Part shown: in pieces, positions 6,655 through 14,800 of the stretch
Numbering within the stretch: position 1 is the stretch's first letter
Layout of the letters: every line of letters starts with the position of its first letter
NCBI GenBank assembly: GCA_964594065.1
Contig: CAZQKX010000067.1
Location: 1 to 17,791 of the forward strand
Length of the DNA: 17,791 nucleotides
Source of the DNA: 4572-13 sp964594065
GTDB taxonomy: Bacteria; Planctomycetota; Phycisphaerae; Sedimentisphaerales; Anaerohalosphaeraceae
Direction: 5' to 3'
Translations under genes and position numbers: made by a program
Notes under the pieces: generated by a model
What the model was told of the DNA's origin: nothing
The model's database searches: none
What the model saw: only the letters and a program-made list of their open reading frames with translations

Positions 6655-7998
6655 ATGGACAATTTAATCAAGACACTTACAGACGAAGCCATCCGTAACA
6701 ATACCATCCCTCCTGAACAATTTAAAAAAAACGGAATCAAAAGAGGACTGAGGAATGAGGACGGAACCGGTGTTAAGACAATTCTCACTGAAATTTCTGA
6801 TGTCAAGGGTTACAAGGTAGATAAGGGCAAGGTTCCGATTGAAGGTCAGTTGATATATCGGGGCATTGAGATCGTAGACCTAGTGGAAGGATTTCTAAAT
6901 GAAGGCAGGCATGGTTTCGATGACACGGCCTACCTCCTTATATTCGGTCAATTGCCCGATCAGAAAATGTCGGCAAAATTTTCATCTCGACTGGCGAGAA
7001 AAAGGGCTCTCCCGGAAGGATTTGTCAGAGGATCGATTCTTACTTTTCCGAGCCCTGATATCATGAACAAGCTGATTGCTTCAGTCAGCGTTTTATACCG
7101 GGAAGACAAAAAAAGGGAAAGCATTGAAATCGATAATGTTATTACTGAATCCATCGCCCTGATCGCAAAACTTCCTGCCATTGTTGCCTATTCATACCAT
7201 GCAAACAAGTATCATAGCGAGAAAGGCACTTTTACAATCAGACGGCCGGACACTTCGTTGTCTACAGCGGAAAATTTTCTTTACATGCTGCGATCAGATG
7301 GTAAATATGACCCGCTTGAAGCGAGCATTCTTGATATGATGCTCGTTCTTCATGCCGATCATGGCGGGGGAAATAATTCAACATTTACCACCCATACCGT
7401 CACTTCCTCATGGACAGATACTTATTCCTGCCTTGCTGCATCACTGGCTTCTTTGAAAGGATCACGACACGGCGGGGCCAATGCAAAAGTCATGGCCATG
7501 ATGGCTGAAATCAAGGAAGCGGTTTCGAACTGGTCCAGTGAAGCACAGGTCGCCCGTTATTTAAAAAAGATCTTAAAGAAAGAAGCAGGAGACAGATCCG
7601 GCCTTGTCTATGGGATGGGCCATGCCGTGTACACCAAATCGGATCCAAGAGCGGTTCTCTTAAAGAAGAAAGCAAGTGAACTTGCCCATTCAAAAGGACG
7701 GATCGACGAATTCAACCTTTATGAAACAATCGTAAAAATCACAACCGACCTTATGAAGCAAGCGAAAGGCAAAGACTTTATAATCGCTCCGAATGTCGAT
7801 TACTATTCAGGATTTGTTTATGACTGCATGGGGATTCCCAGCGAGGTCTATACGCCTCTCTTTGCAATGTCAAGGATTGCCGGCTGGTCTGCACACAGGA
7901 TTGAAGAACTCGTAAACAGCGGAGGCATCATAAGGCCCGCATCAGTTTATATAGGGCCAAATGATGTATCTTATGTACCCCTGAAAGAAAGAGGTTGA
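6655..7998 (+). CDS. gltA: Citrate synthase
   Basis: A 447-residue enzyme that condenses acetyl-CoA and oxaloacetate to citrate in the cytoplasm, entering the TCA cycle. All three catalytic residues are visible: His236 in LHADHGGGNNS, His323 in GMGHAVY and Asp382 in PNVDYYSGFVYDCMGIP. The HGGGNNSTFTTH segment and the length are typical of the clostridial/anaerobe-type branch rather than the E. coli type. A 2-methylcitrate side activity cannot be excluded. I take ATG 6655 as the start because AAGGTG (6643-6648) is 6 bases upstream; GTG 6646 overlaps that site. The gene stands alone: an integrase remnant lies upstream and a decayed gene converges from downstream. Its last codons overlap the truncated end of that pseudogene, so the extreme C-terminus may have been altered by the same rearrangement. 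Confidence 0.92.
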   Translation: MDNLIKTLTDEAIRNNTIPPEQFKKNGIKRGLRNEDGTGVKTILTEISDVKGYKVDKGKVPIEGQLIYRGIEIVDLVEGFLNEGRHGFDDTAYLLIFGQLPDQKMSAKFSSRLARKRALPEGFVRGSILTFPSPDIMNKLIASVSVLYREDKKRESIEIDNVITESIALIAKLPAIVAYSYHANKYHSEKGTFTIRRPDTSLSTAENFLYMLRSDGKYDPLEASILDMMLVLHADHGGGNNSTFTTHTVTSSWTDTYSCLAASLASLKGSRHGGANAKVMAMMAEIKEAVSNWSSEAQVARYLKKILKKEAGDRSGLVYGMGHAVYTKSDPRAVLLKKKASELAHSKGRIDEFNLYETIVKITTDLMKQAKGKDFIIAPNVDYYSGFVYDCMGIPSEVYTPLFAMSRIAGWSAHRIEELVNSGGIIRPASVYIGPNDVSYVPLKERG

Positions 7999-8586
7999 AC
8001 TGATAGGAATACCCTCCGATTCAAACCCATCACGGTTAGCATCAGCTACATCCTGCTGTTCTTAAGCAGGAAAATAAAATGCCGTGACATTTGGATCGGC
8101 GATAATATTTGATTTGATCAGATTGAACATATCCCGGATTTCTTCTTTGGTATAAGGATCATGGCGAACAAATTGAATCCCGTATTCCAAATAATCCGGT
8201 GATAGAGGAGAACCTGTAAAAGGCGGCATAATGACTGTTCCTAAAGAGGCTTGTTGTCCCTGCTGATAGAGTGTCACTTGGTTATAATCGTTTGGGAGCA
8301 TCCCGACAAACGGATCGAGAAGGGCGGCTGCAAAGTCATAATGAAAGATGTATTGCTGGCAATCCTGAAAATAGACGAGATTAGGATCATAATCCTCCAA
8401 AAGAAGTGTGGTAAACTTGACCCAAACCGGACTATCCTGAGAAATTGGATCAGCCAAAAAAGATTCATCAGGAAAACTAATCTGGTTTTTCCAGTACGGA
8501 GAAGGAGTAATCTCCAAACCCAAAACCACATTCTCCAGGCTTAGAATCGCTGCCGCTATAAATACAATTCATATCTCGGTTTTCAC
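7993..8586 (-). pseudogene. Decayed PEP/pyruvate-binding-domain protein gene, N-terminal part, two nonsense codons
   Basis: Reading from GTG 8586, with GGAGGG 8-9 bases upstream and a TATAAT-like box at 8624-8619, the frame begins MKTEI. It then meets TGA (8571-8569) inside what is otherwise a signal peptide (IVFIAAAILSL). It continues with LDPFVGMLPNDYN, LGTVIMPPFTG and LEYGIQFVRHDPYTKEEIRD to FYFPA, where TAA (8064-8062) interrupts it. Beyond that stop the same frame still encodes EQQDVADANRDGFESEGIPI then SST. These blocks match what I remember of planctomycete exported proteins that precede a phosphoenolpyruvate-synthase-like PEP/pyruvate-binding domain. Coding similarity ends at about 7993, within the terminal codons of citrate synthase, so the 3' part is lost. 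A non-functional remnant is the simplest reading. Confidence 0.75.
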
Positions 8587-8802
8587 CAATTTGTCCCTCC
8601 AAAATAACCATCTAATCTATTATACTGAATTTATCCGGATTTCATTCTAAGATTTTGTAAAACAATTATAGCTCATAATTTATCTATAAATGAGCAACTC
8701 GCTAAAAGGCATAACAGGACCTGTTATTGCTTTGATATTCCCGATAAATTATCAACTCAATTTATCAGCACAAAAACCTCAAAAAATAGGAATTTATACC
8801 GA

Positions 8803-8856
8803 TTGACATTATATTGTATTGATTTAATATTGACAGTAGGTTGGAGGCGATATAAT
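8803..8856 (+). promoter_or_regulatory. Overlapping promoter boxes ahead of the PEP-CTERM leader
   Basis: Two perfect -35 boxes TTGACA occur, at 8803-8808 and 8830-8835. The first pairs with TAATAT (8825-8830) at 16 bp and would start a transcript just ahead of the mini-ORF's GGAGG. The second pairs with a perfect TATAAT (8851-8856) at a short 15-bp spacing and would start inside the mini-ORF, giving an RNA of roughly 70 bases ending at the terminator. Confidence 0.5.
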
Positions 8857-8905
8857 GAAAGGACAAAATCATTTAGGTTTGTCAGCAAGTTCCACTGAAT
8901 TGTAG
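8855..8905 (+). CDS. Possible 16-residue leader peptide
   Basis: ATG 8855 follows GGAGG (8843-8847) at 7 bases, and the frame MKGQNHLGLSASSTEL ends at TAG 8903-8905, within the left arm of the terminator hairpin. A translated mini-ORF whose stop lies inside a terminator stem is the layout of an attenuation leader. The peptide has no run of one amino acid, so no inducing signal can be named. It could instead be a chance ORF in a small RNA. Confidence 0.35.
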   Translation: MKGQNHLGLSASSTEL

Positions 8906-8934
8906 TGAATAACTATAGTCAGTGGTTTTTTTTT
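8892..8934 (+). terminator. Strong intrinsic terminator / attenuator hairpin
   Basis: CCACTGA (8892-8898) pairs perfectly with TCAGTGG (8919-8925). Past a single bulged A, TTGTAG (8900-8905) pairs with CTATAG (8913-8918) using two G-U pairs, around a TGAATAA loop. Nine T residues follow (8926-8934). This is a textbook Rho-independent terminator on the + strand. It sits between the promoter boxes and the PEP-CTERM gene rather than after a gene. Confidence 0.8.
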
Positions 8935-8975
8935 GGACACATGAAAAGCTAATTATTAAGTCAGGAGGAAGTGAA

Positions 8976-9725
8976 ATGAAAAATTACATTTTTGCCATCA
9001 TGTGTTTTATTTTGATTGCCGGAGTGGGATGGGCGGATCCATTCATTAATCCGCCGGAATTAAATCATCCCGACTGGGTCACGCCTTTTCCGTACCAGCG
9101 AAACATCATGGTTGGTTTTGACACCGACCCGCATTATTGGCCTGATCATGTTACCAGCCCCACGCCTGATGCGCGCAAAGCCTTGACGCCAATGGTGGTT
9201 CATCATGAGGGAACAGATGATGCACAGTTGTATCCATCAGACTGGCTTAGCGGGGATGTGCAGGGGACTGGAGGCTATACGGGTTGGATGGCAACCGACA
9301 CATTAACCGGTACGGACCGGCAGGGTATTCTTTCCCTGGATGCCCCGAATGCAAATACAACGTTTACCCTGACCTGGCACATTGATAATTGGGATCGGCC
9401 ATGGGAGGAAAAACATTTTTTTGTGGAAGCTGAATATTACACAACGGGAAACTTAGGGATGGATGAACTGATCAGCAGTACCGGGCAGATAGAAGTCCTG
9501 GATTCCCATTACCAATTACTGCCTGATGGATGGGTACGATGGTATAGCTGGGCGACTCTGACCCCGAATCCTGTGTGGGAAGAAATGGTCAACACCATTA
9601 CTTTTGAAACTCCCGGTACGATGTTGATGGATTACATGCATATTGCTACGGAGTGTGTCCCGGAACCGTCCACTCTGCTTTTGCTTGGCATGGGTAGTTT
9701 CCTGCTCAGAAGACGCAGATCATAA
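8976..9725 (+). CDS. PEP-CTERM sorting-domain protein
   Basis: A 249-residue exported protein. The N-terminus is a signal peptide (MKNYIFAIMCFILIAGVGWA, cleavage likely after residue 20). The body is rich in Trp, Asp and Pro with no domain I recognise. The C-terminus has the exosortase sorting signal: VPEPS (228-232), a short hydrophobic helix LLLLGMGSFLL and a basic RRRR tail. Exosortase would cleave near PEP and the protein would end up on the cell surface or in extracellular polymer; no exosortase gene is in the window. ATG 8976 is preceded by AGGAGG (8963-8968) at 7 bases. An in-frame ATG at 8940 and further upstream frame lie before this site and partly in the terminator, so I discard them. 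Expression may depend on read-through of the terminator at 8892-8934. Confidence 0.88.
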   Translation: MKNYIFAIMCFILIAGVGWADPFINPPELNHPDWVTPFPYQRNIMVGFDTDPHYWPDHVTSPTPDARKALTPMVVHHEGTDDAQLYPSDWLSGDVQGTGGYTGWMATDTLTGTDRQGILSLDAPNANTTFTLTWHIDNWDRPWEEKHFFVEAEYYTTGNLGMDELISSTGQIEVLDSHYQLLPDGWVRWYSWATLTPNPVWEEMVNTITFETPGTMLMDYMHIATECVPEPSTLLLLGMGSFLLRRRRS

Positions 9726-9990
9726 GCTTAAAGAGTTGTTTTATATGTTACACCTGAACCGTTGACTAACGGATCGGGAGTTTGTGTACCTTTGGAAATT
9801 CTTTTTGAGTCGGGGCTTATCTACCGTCCCTGGGAAAATTTGCTTTTATACTGCCTTTTCGGCATCGATCCTCACCTATGGTGTTTGCTTGGCACCCACG
9901 TGATTCGCATCCTCACGGTACTTAAATTGAATCTTATAATAAGTCAATCGGCCCGTTTGGTTTAATTGATTGCGTGTATGAGCGCATTGA
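9726..9990. other. Intergenic region between convergent genes
   Basis: No gene is supported here. A weak imperfect inverted repeat (TTAAT…TGCG / CGCA…ATTAA, 9962-9994) sits at the 3' end of the reverse-strand YncE-cytochrome gene and might help terminate it, but it has no T-tract. A 67-codon open frame (9762-9965) has no ribosome-binding site and no recognisable content. Confidence 0.4.
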
Positions 9991-11838
9991 TTAAAGAGAC
10001 ATGATATATTCTACCAAATCATCAATCTCTTCTTCTGTCAGTGAAGATGTAACGCCGTGTTTATCGTTCTGATTGTATAGGGTCAGCACATCTTTCATTG
10101 TAGCCGCTCTGCCATCATACAGGTACGGAGCGGTTCGCCAAACCTCGTTCAGGATGGGTGTGTCAAAGGCCACTCCCTGTTCGCGTCCTATCCCGGTCCC
10201 AACATCATATTTCCGCATGTTGGTATAGAATTGTCCACTGTGACACATACCGCATTTTGCCTGTTCAAAAAGCTGTTTCCCGCGTTTTGCGGCATCGCTC
10301 AACTCGAATTTACCTGAAAGCCCACGGACCAAACGGGGACTGGTAATCGGCTTAAGCGATTTCAAATATTCATCAATCGCTGCGGTATCTTCTTCGGGAC
10401 GAACCACAAACTGAATATGTCGCATTCCCGCTCGAACCGCGGTTTCCGCATCGGGCCGTACCCCGCTAATCATCGCCGGCGGCGTCTGATGCGACAGCAG
10501 CAGACTTTTGGTCTGTTTTGGATTGCCAACCCCATCATTCAGGAGATCCCAGTTAATTCCGTCAACTCGCCCATTGCCGGGGTGACATGATGCGCAACTT
10601 TGCCATTTCTGGAAGCAGAATCCGCCGTCATGAAAAAGCATTTCACCCCGCCGTGCCATCGTCATGGTCGGTTCTTCACCCAGCTTGACAGACCTCACTG
10701 CGGAGCCGTTGTCTTTAGACTCCAATTCTACGATGCCGATAGACCCACTGAAATACTCGGTCATATATGCTTTAGAATCGGCTACAGCAATTGCTCTCGG
10801 ACCGATACCCTTGAGAAAAATACGTTTTCTTAGCCCGATCAGAAATGACAGATCACTATTAACCGATTCCGGTTGGTCCGAACCTTCAGGTATCTTTCGT
10901 TCATTGAGTTTTTTATGGAAAGCAACTCTGTCAATAAGACTGACCTCATGGGTTCCCGCATGTGTGACCAGAAGTGTTTTAGATGTACAGGCAACTGCCC
11001 ATGGATTGGCCGCCCCCAAGTCCGGCTCGTCCAGCAGAACCGTGTTGATATACTTGTCTGATCGGGCGTCGATAATGCTCAGTGCATTGGTATTCATCCA
11101 ACCACGATCCAGTTGGGTCGTCGGAAGATGATAACGAGCTATAATATGAGCTGCATAGGCATACTGACCATCCGGAGAGACACAAATCCCCTTAATATCA
11201 ATTGTTCCGTTCGGCAATTGAATATTTTTTGACAGCTTATCACCTGTGGTGTCAATCACGGAAATCACGGCTGCGTTATAATCACCGTTGGCCCGCCCCG
11301 AAGGAAGTAAATTAGCGACGAATAATGTTGTTCCGTCCGGTGTTATTGCGGCTGCAACCGGTTGACGTGCCACAGGAATTGCTGCGATCTCCTTTTTCAA
11401 TACAAGATCAATTACCGAGACCGAATCATTAAACTGATTGCATACATAGAGTTTTGATCCTTCGTGACTCAGCACCGGCGATATCGGCCCGAAACCGGCC
11501 GGCAGTTCTCCAGTGATTTTCTGTGTTTTGACATCGATAACCACGATTGATCCAACGCTCAGTCCGGCCGTAACATACAATTGCGAACCATCTGCAGAAA
11601 GAACCAACCCGGTCGGCTCAGCCGCCAGAGAAATCCGCGAAAGAACTTGATTGGTTTGGAGGTCAAGAACGGAAACCTGCCGGGCTGTCGTTTCAGCAAT
11701 ATACAGTTTAGACGCCGTTGCATCGACCGTTATCGCTGAAGGCGAAAGATACGAGTCTCCAGCAAAAATGTTCACCGACGCAACAACAGATAATCCCGCA
11801 ATAAAACAAACAAGGATCGAAACGAACTTCTTTCCCAT
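9991..11838 (-). CDS. YncE-like beta-propeller fused to di-haem cytochrome c
   Basis: A 615-residue exported protein. It has a signal peptide of about 27 residues. Residues ~30-390 are repeated propeller blades of the YncE/surface-layer type (SKLYVCNQFNDSVSVID, PDGTTLFVANL), and the C-terminal ~225 residues form a cytochrome c module. Two haem-attachment motifs are visible: CASCH (415-419) and CGMCH (529-533). The second half resembles the di-haem peroxidase/MauG group (VGTGIGREQGVAFDTP, LNEVWRTAPYLYDGRAATM), so electron transfer or peroxide/substrate oxidation in the periplasm is plausible; the substrate is unknown. AAAGGA lies about 8 bases before ATG 11838. It is the last gene of the reverse-strand cluster, 42 bp after the HzsA-like paralogue, and probably works with it. 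Confidence 0.85.
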   Translation of the reverse strand: MGKKFVSILVCFIAGLSVVASVNIFAGDSYLSPSAITVDATASKLYIAETTARQVSVLDLQTNQVLSRISLAAEPTGLVLSADGSQLYVTAGLSVGSIVVIDVKTQKITGELPAGFGPISPVLSHEGSKLYVCNQFNDSVSVIDLVLKKEIAAIPVARQPVAAAITPDGTTLFVANLLPSGRANGDYNAAVISVIDTTGDKLSKNIQLPNGTIDIKGICVSPDGQYAYAAHIIARYHLPTTQLDRGWMNTNALSIIDARSDKYINTVLLDEPDLGAANPWAVACTSKTLLVTHAGTHEVSLIDRVAFHKKLNERKIPEGSDQPESVNSDLSFLIGLRKRIFLKGIGPRAIAVADSKAYMTEYFSGSIGIVELESKDNGSAVRSVKLGEEPTMTMARRGEMLFHDGGFCFQKWQSCASCHPGNGRVDGINWDLLNDGVGNPKQTKSLLLSHQTPPAMISGVRPDAETAVRAGMRHIQFVVRPEEDTAAIDEYLKSLKPITSPRLVRGLSGKFELSDAAKRGKQLFEQAKCGMCHSGQFYTNMRKYDVGTGIGREQGVAFDTPILNEVWRTAPYLYDGRAATMKDVLTLYNQNDKHGVTSSLTEEEIDDLVEYIMSL

Positions 11839-11880
11839 TAAGACATCCTTTCATCTATTTGATGCTTCTACTTTATAGTA

Positions 11881-14800
11881 TTAGAGTGCAGCATTTCCTG
11901 AAGACATTAAATATTGGCTGTCTTCATCGTTACATTCGGAATCAATAAGTCCTTCCTTGCCCAGCATATCAACACGCGGTGTTTCTTCTAACCGCTTTTT
12001 ACCCAGATGGATGTTTTTCAACGTAGCTTGATAATCCGGATCATTTGTGTTCGCGAAAACTGGTTTTCCGTCCGGAAGAACACAGTATCCGAGTCCTCCG
12101 GCATCTTTGGCCAAAGGGGCCTGCAGCATTAAACTGTGGGTCGGGTTGGTCAAATTAATACGAAGTTCTGGCCCTATGATCCCTACCGGCTGCCAACGGT
12201 TCGGGAACACATGCGATGTGATCGCCTTGTCGCCCCAGAGCTTGCTCGTTACCGTTATATGTCCCGGTGAAGGCCACCATGACTGGTTGAACACTTGCTG
12301 CTGATGGCAGTCCATACAGCGGCGTGTAAACATGTCTGTCACCGAACGGCTCCATGTCACATCTTTATTATTTGCCTCCCATGAATCCCGGGCGCCAACG
12401 CCTCGCACTTTCGTATAATGATTGGTGCCATAGTACGGTACGTTTGCGTCAATCCAGGCATAGACACGGAATCGTTCTCCCCAGGTCAGCGTTGAACCGC
12501 AATGGTCCCGGTTCATGAATTCATCAATCCGGCTGATAACAGCACCCACCGTTTTCGGAGTTCCTTCATCATGGTCCAATGCGAAGACACTCAGATGATC
12601 GACAATATCCCGCTCAACCAGATGTTCATAAGACTGGCAGAAAAAACGTGTTCGGTCGCTGGTCATATTGACATCACCTTTCGGTGTCGAACCACTATGG
12701 CAGGAAACACAGTGCCTGTCCCAAACCGGCTGCACGACCTGAATATAATCGATCAGGCCATCAGTGCCCCATGCCTGAGCCGATTGCAGAGCGACCGGCT
12801 TTTTCATTGCGGCGATCGGAAATACGCCGGGCTTTGGTGCCATTGCCTGACTGCCTTCACGAATTTCATGGCAACCGATACAGCTGCTGTATTCACCCGG
12901 CATAACATGCATATCCGAGCCCATCCGCATCAGCGTCTTACCTTCAGCATTTAATACATTCAGCGACAGACTCCGATGTGCAGGTACTTCAAATTGGGCT
13001 GAACCATCCGCTTCAACCGGAACCAACCCAAGTAACCGCCGGGCATGAACGGTACCCCGCCCAATAATCGGTGTGTGCCCCCAAGCCTCGCCGCCTGCCA
13101 TTTTCCGGCTTTTTTGAACCTGTTCCATAACAGAGATATATTTGATCTCGCCACGTTTGACATGCTTTGAAATTCCCTGATAGACATCCTGTACCAATAG
13201 AGTGCCGGTTTGTTCGACATTCCTGTTGGAGCGATTCGCTTTTTCCGGGTCCACATGAACAAATGGATACTCAGGAGCTCTTGGAGAAATGACAGGCGGA
13301 CGCTTACGCATAGCCAAACGAATTGGGTTGTAAAGGGCTAATCCTCCCTCATCATGTGATATCAACGCTTCATTACCATAGACATCCAAATAATAAATGC
13401 CTGTTTTAAGTGGGTGTTTCTCATCCGGGACGCTGTAAGAAACCAGGAACTGTTTTTCATTAATGACAAAGGGATCCTGATATCCATCGCGATAGGTGCG
13501 GTCTCCGTAAACGGGATATTCCCGGGTAATCCAACGATATCCGTGTCCACGCGGGGCTTCAGTACCACGCCCGTTCCATACAAGGCCAAGCATGCCGCCG
13601 TGGTGGTTGTGATGCGGCCCCAGGACCGAAACCAATTCAGGCCTTCCGGGTATCGGTTTCGCGTTCCAGAAGCCGCCCGGGTCCTCAATGGTATTTCCGA
13701 ATTCCAGCCGCATATTCGTCCCATCCGGATTAACTGACCAGAGCCCATGTCGAGCAAAGACGTTCTTTTCCACGCCGTAATCCCACCGTGTGAATAAGAT
13801 TCTCCCGTCATTCATAATTTGCGGACGATGGTCACTGTCAATATTGGCAGAAATCAGGCGTATATCCGTACCGTCTGGGGCCATGGTAAACAACAAACCT
13901 GCATGGCGGCCCTGGCAAACGACATACGTGCCGCGGCGAGCTGATACAAATACGATACGCCCATCGGGCATTTGGCAGGGGCTGATGTCCGGCCACTTCC
14001 CATCCGTCAGCTGTTCCAGGCCTTTGCCGTCCACACCCACCCGATAAATACTCCAGTCTTCTTTCGGCTTTCTGCCGGAAAAAAGAATATGTTGACTATC
14101 CCAGGAAAGGTTCATATCAAAAATTGCCATTCCTTTTTCCTGGAAAATAGTCGTTTCTTTTTGAGTGGCCGGATCGAATCGACATATTGAGGAAGGGCGG
14201 ACGCCGCCAAAATCTATAGGGGCTATGGCATTATATCCTCCTCCCGGGTGTTTAATATACAGGATGGGCCCGAATGCCTTGACTTCATCCTGGAGCAAAG
14301 CATACAGTTGTTGGGCGTGATCAATAATCTCCTGATCCTTGGCTTGTTCCCTTCGAACTTTAGCCAGTAATGCTTTGGTCTTGTTTTCCCAAACAGCAAG
14401 TTTTTGTTCATAAGCAGCGGCTCCCGGCGTTGCTGGGAAAGAAGCTAAATCATTATCTAATATGTACTCAGAAGGGGAATACATGGGAATAGGCGTAGGT
14501 TTAAACTTAAATGTTTTCAGGTAGGTTAAAGCCTGATCTACTGTCTCAAGATTGTGTTTGCGGATATCCCAATAATAAGGATCTTTACTTTCATTCAGAC
14601 CAAGGACGGCGAAAGAAAATCCATGTTCAGCCCATCGGCTTGTATTTTTGATGAGCAGGTGATTGATCCCAGCCTTAAGGTTGAGATGTTTACTGTAAAG
14701 CCCTGGATATCGATTGGGTTTGGTATGAGAATAGACCAGTTTTCCATTGAGCCATATTTTATAACAGTCCAGTAAACGGTAATGGATTTCTATTTGTTGC

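Larger units (their letters stand above)
8587..8975. other. AT-rich divergent intergenic region with palindromes and leader
   Basis: This region lies between the divergent pseudogene and the PEP-CTERM gene. Besides the promoter boxes, mini-ORF and terminator listed separately, it has three inverted repeats. GCTCAT…ATGAGC lies at 8671-8695. A perfect 8-1-8 palindrome ATAACAGG-A-CCTGTTAT lies at 8711-8727. GATAAATT-N8-AATTTATC lies at 8743-8766. These could be regulator sites or transcript hairpins. Confidence 0.5.

Noticed and set aside
8062..8586. Programmed stop-codon read-through (for example TGA as Trp or Sec) in the gene at 7993-8586
   Set aside because: Two different stops (TGA and TAA) and loss of the 3' portion are more simply explained by decay; other genes here use TGA as a normal stop.
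8922..8975. Extended start of the PEP-CTERM ORF at 8922 or 8940
   Set aside because: This lies in the terminator hairpin/T-tract; ATG 8976 has AGGAGG and starts a clean signal peptide.
9762..9965. 67-residue plus-strand ORF after the PEP-CTERM gene
   Set aside because: No ribosome-binding site, no recognisable motif and unusual composition; probably non-coding.
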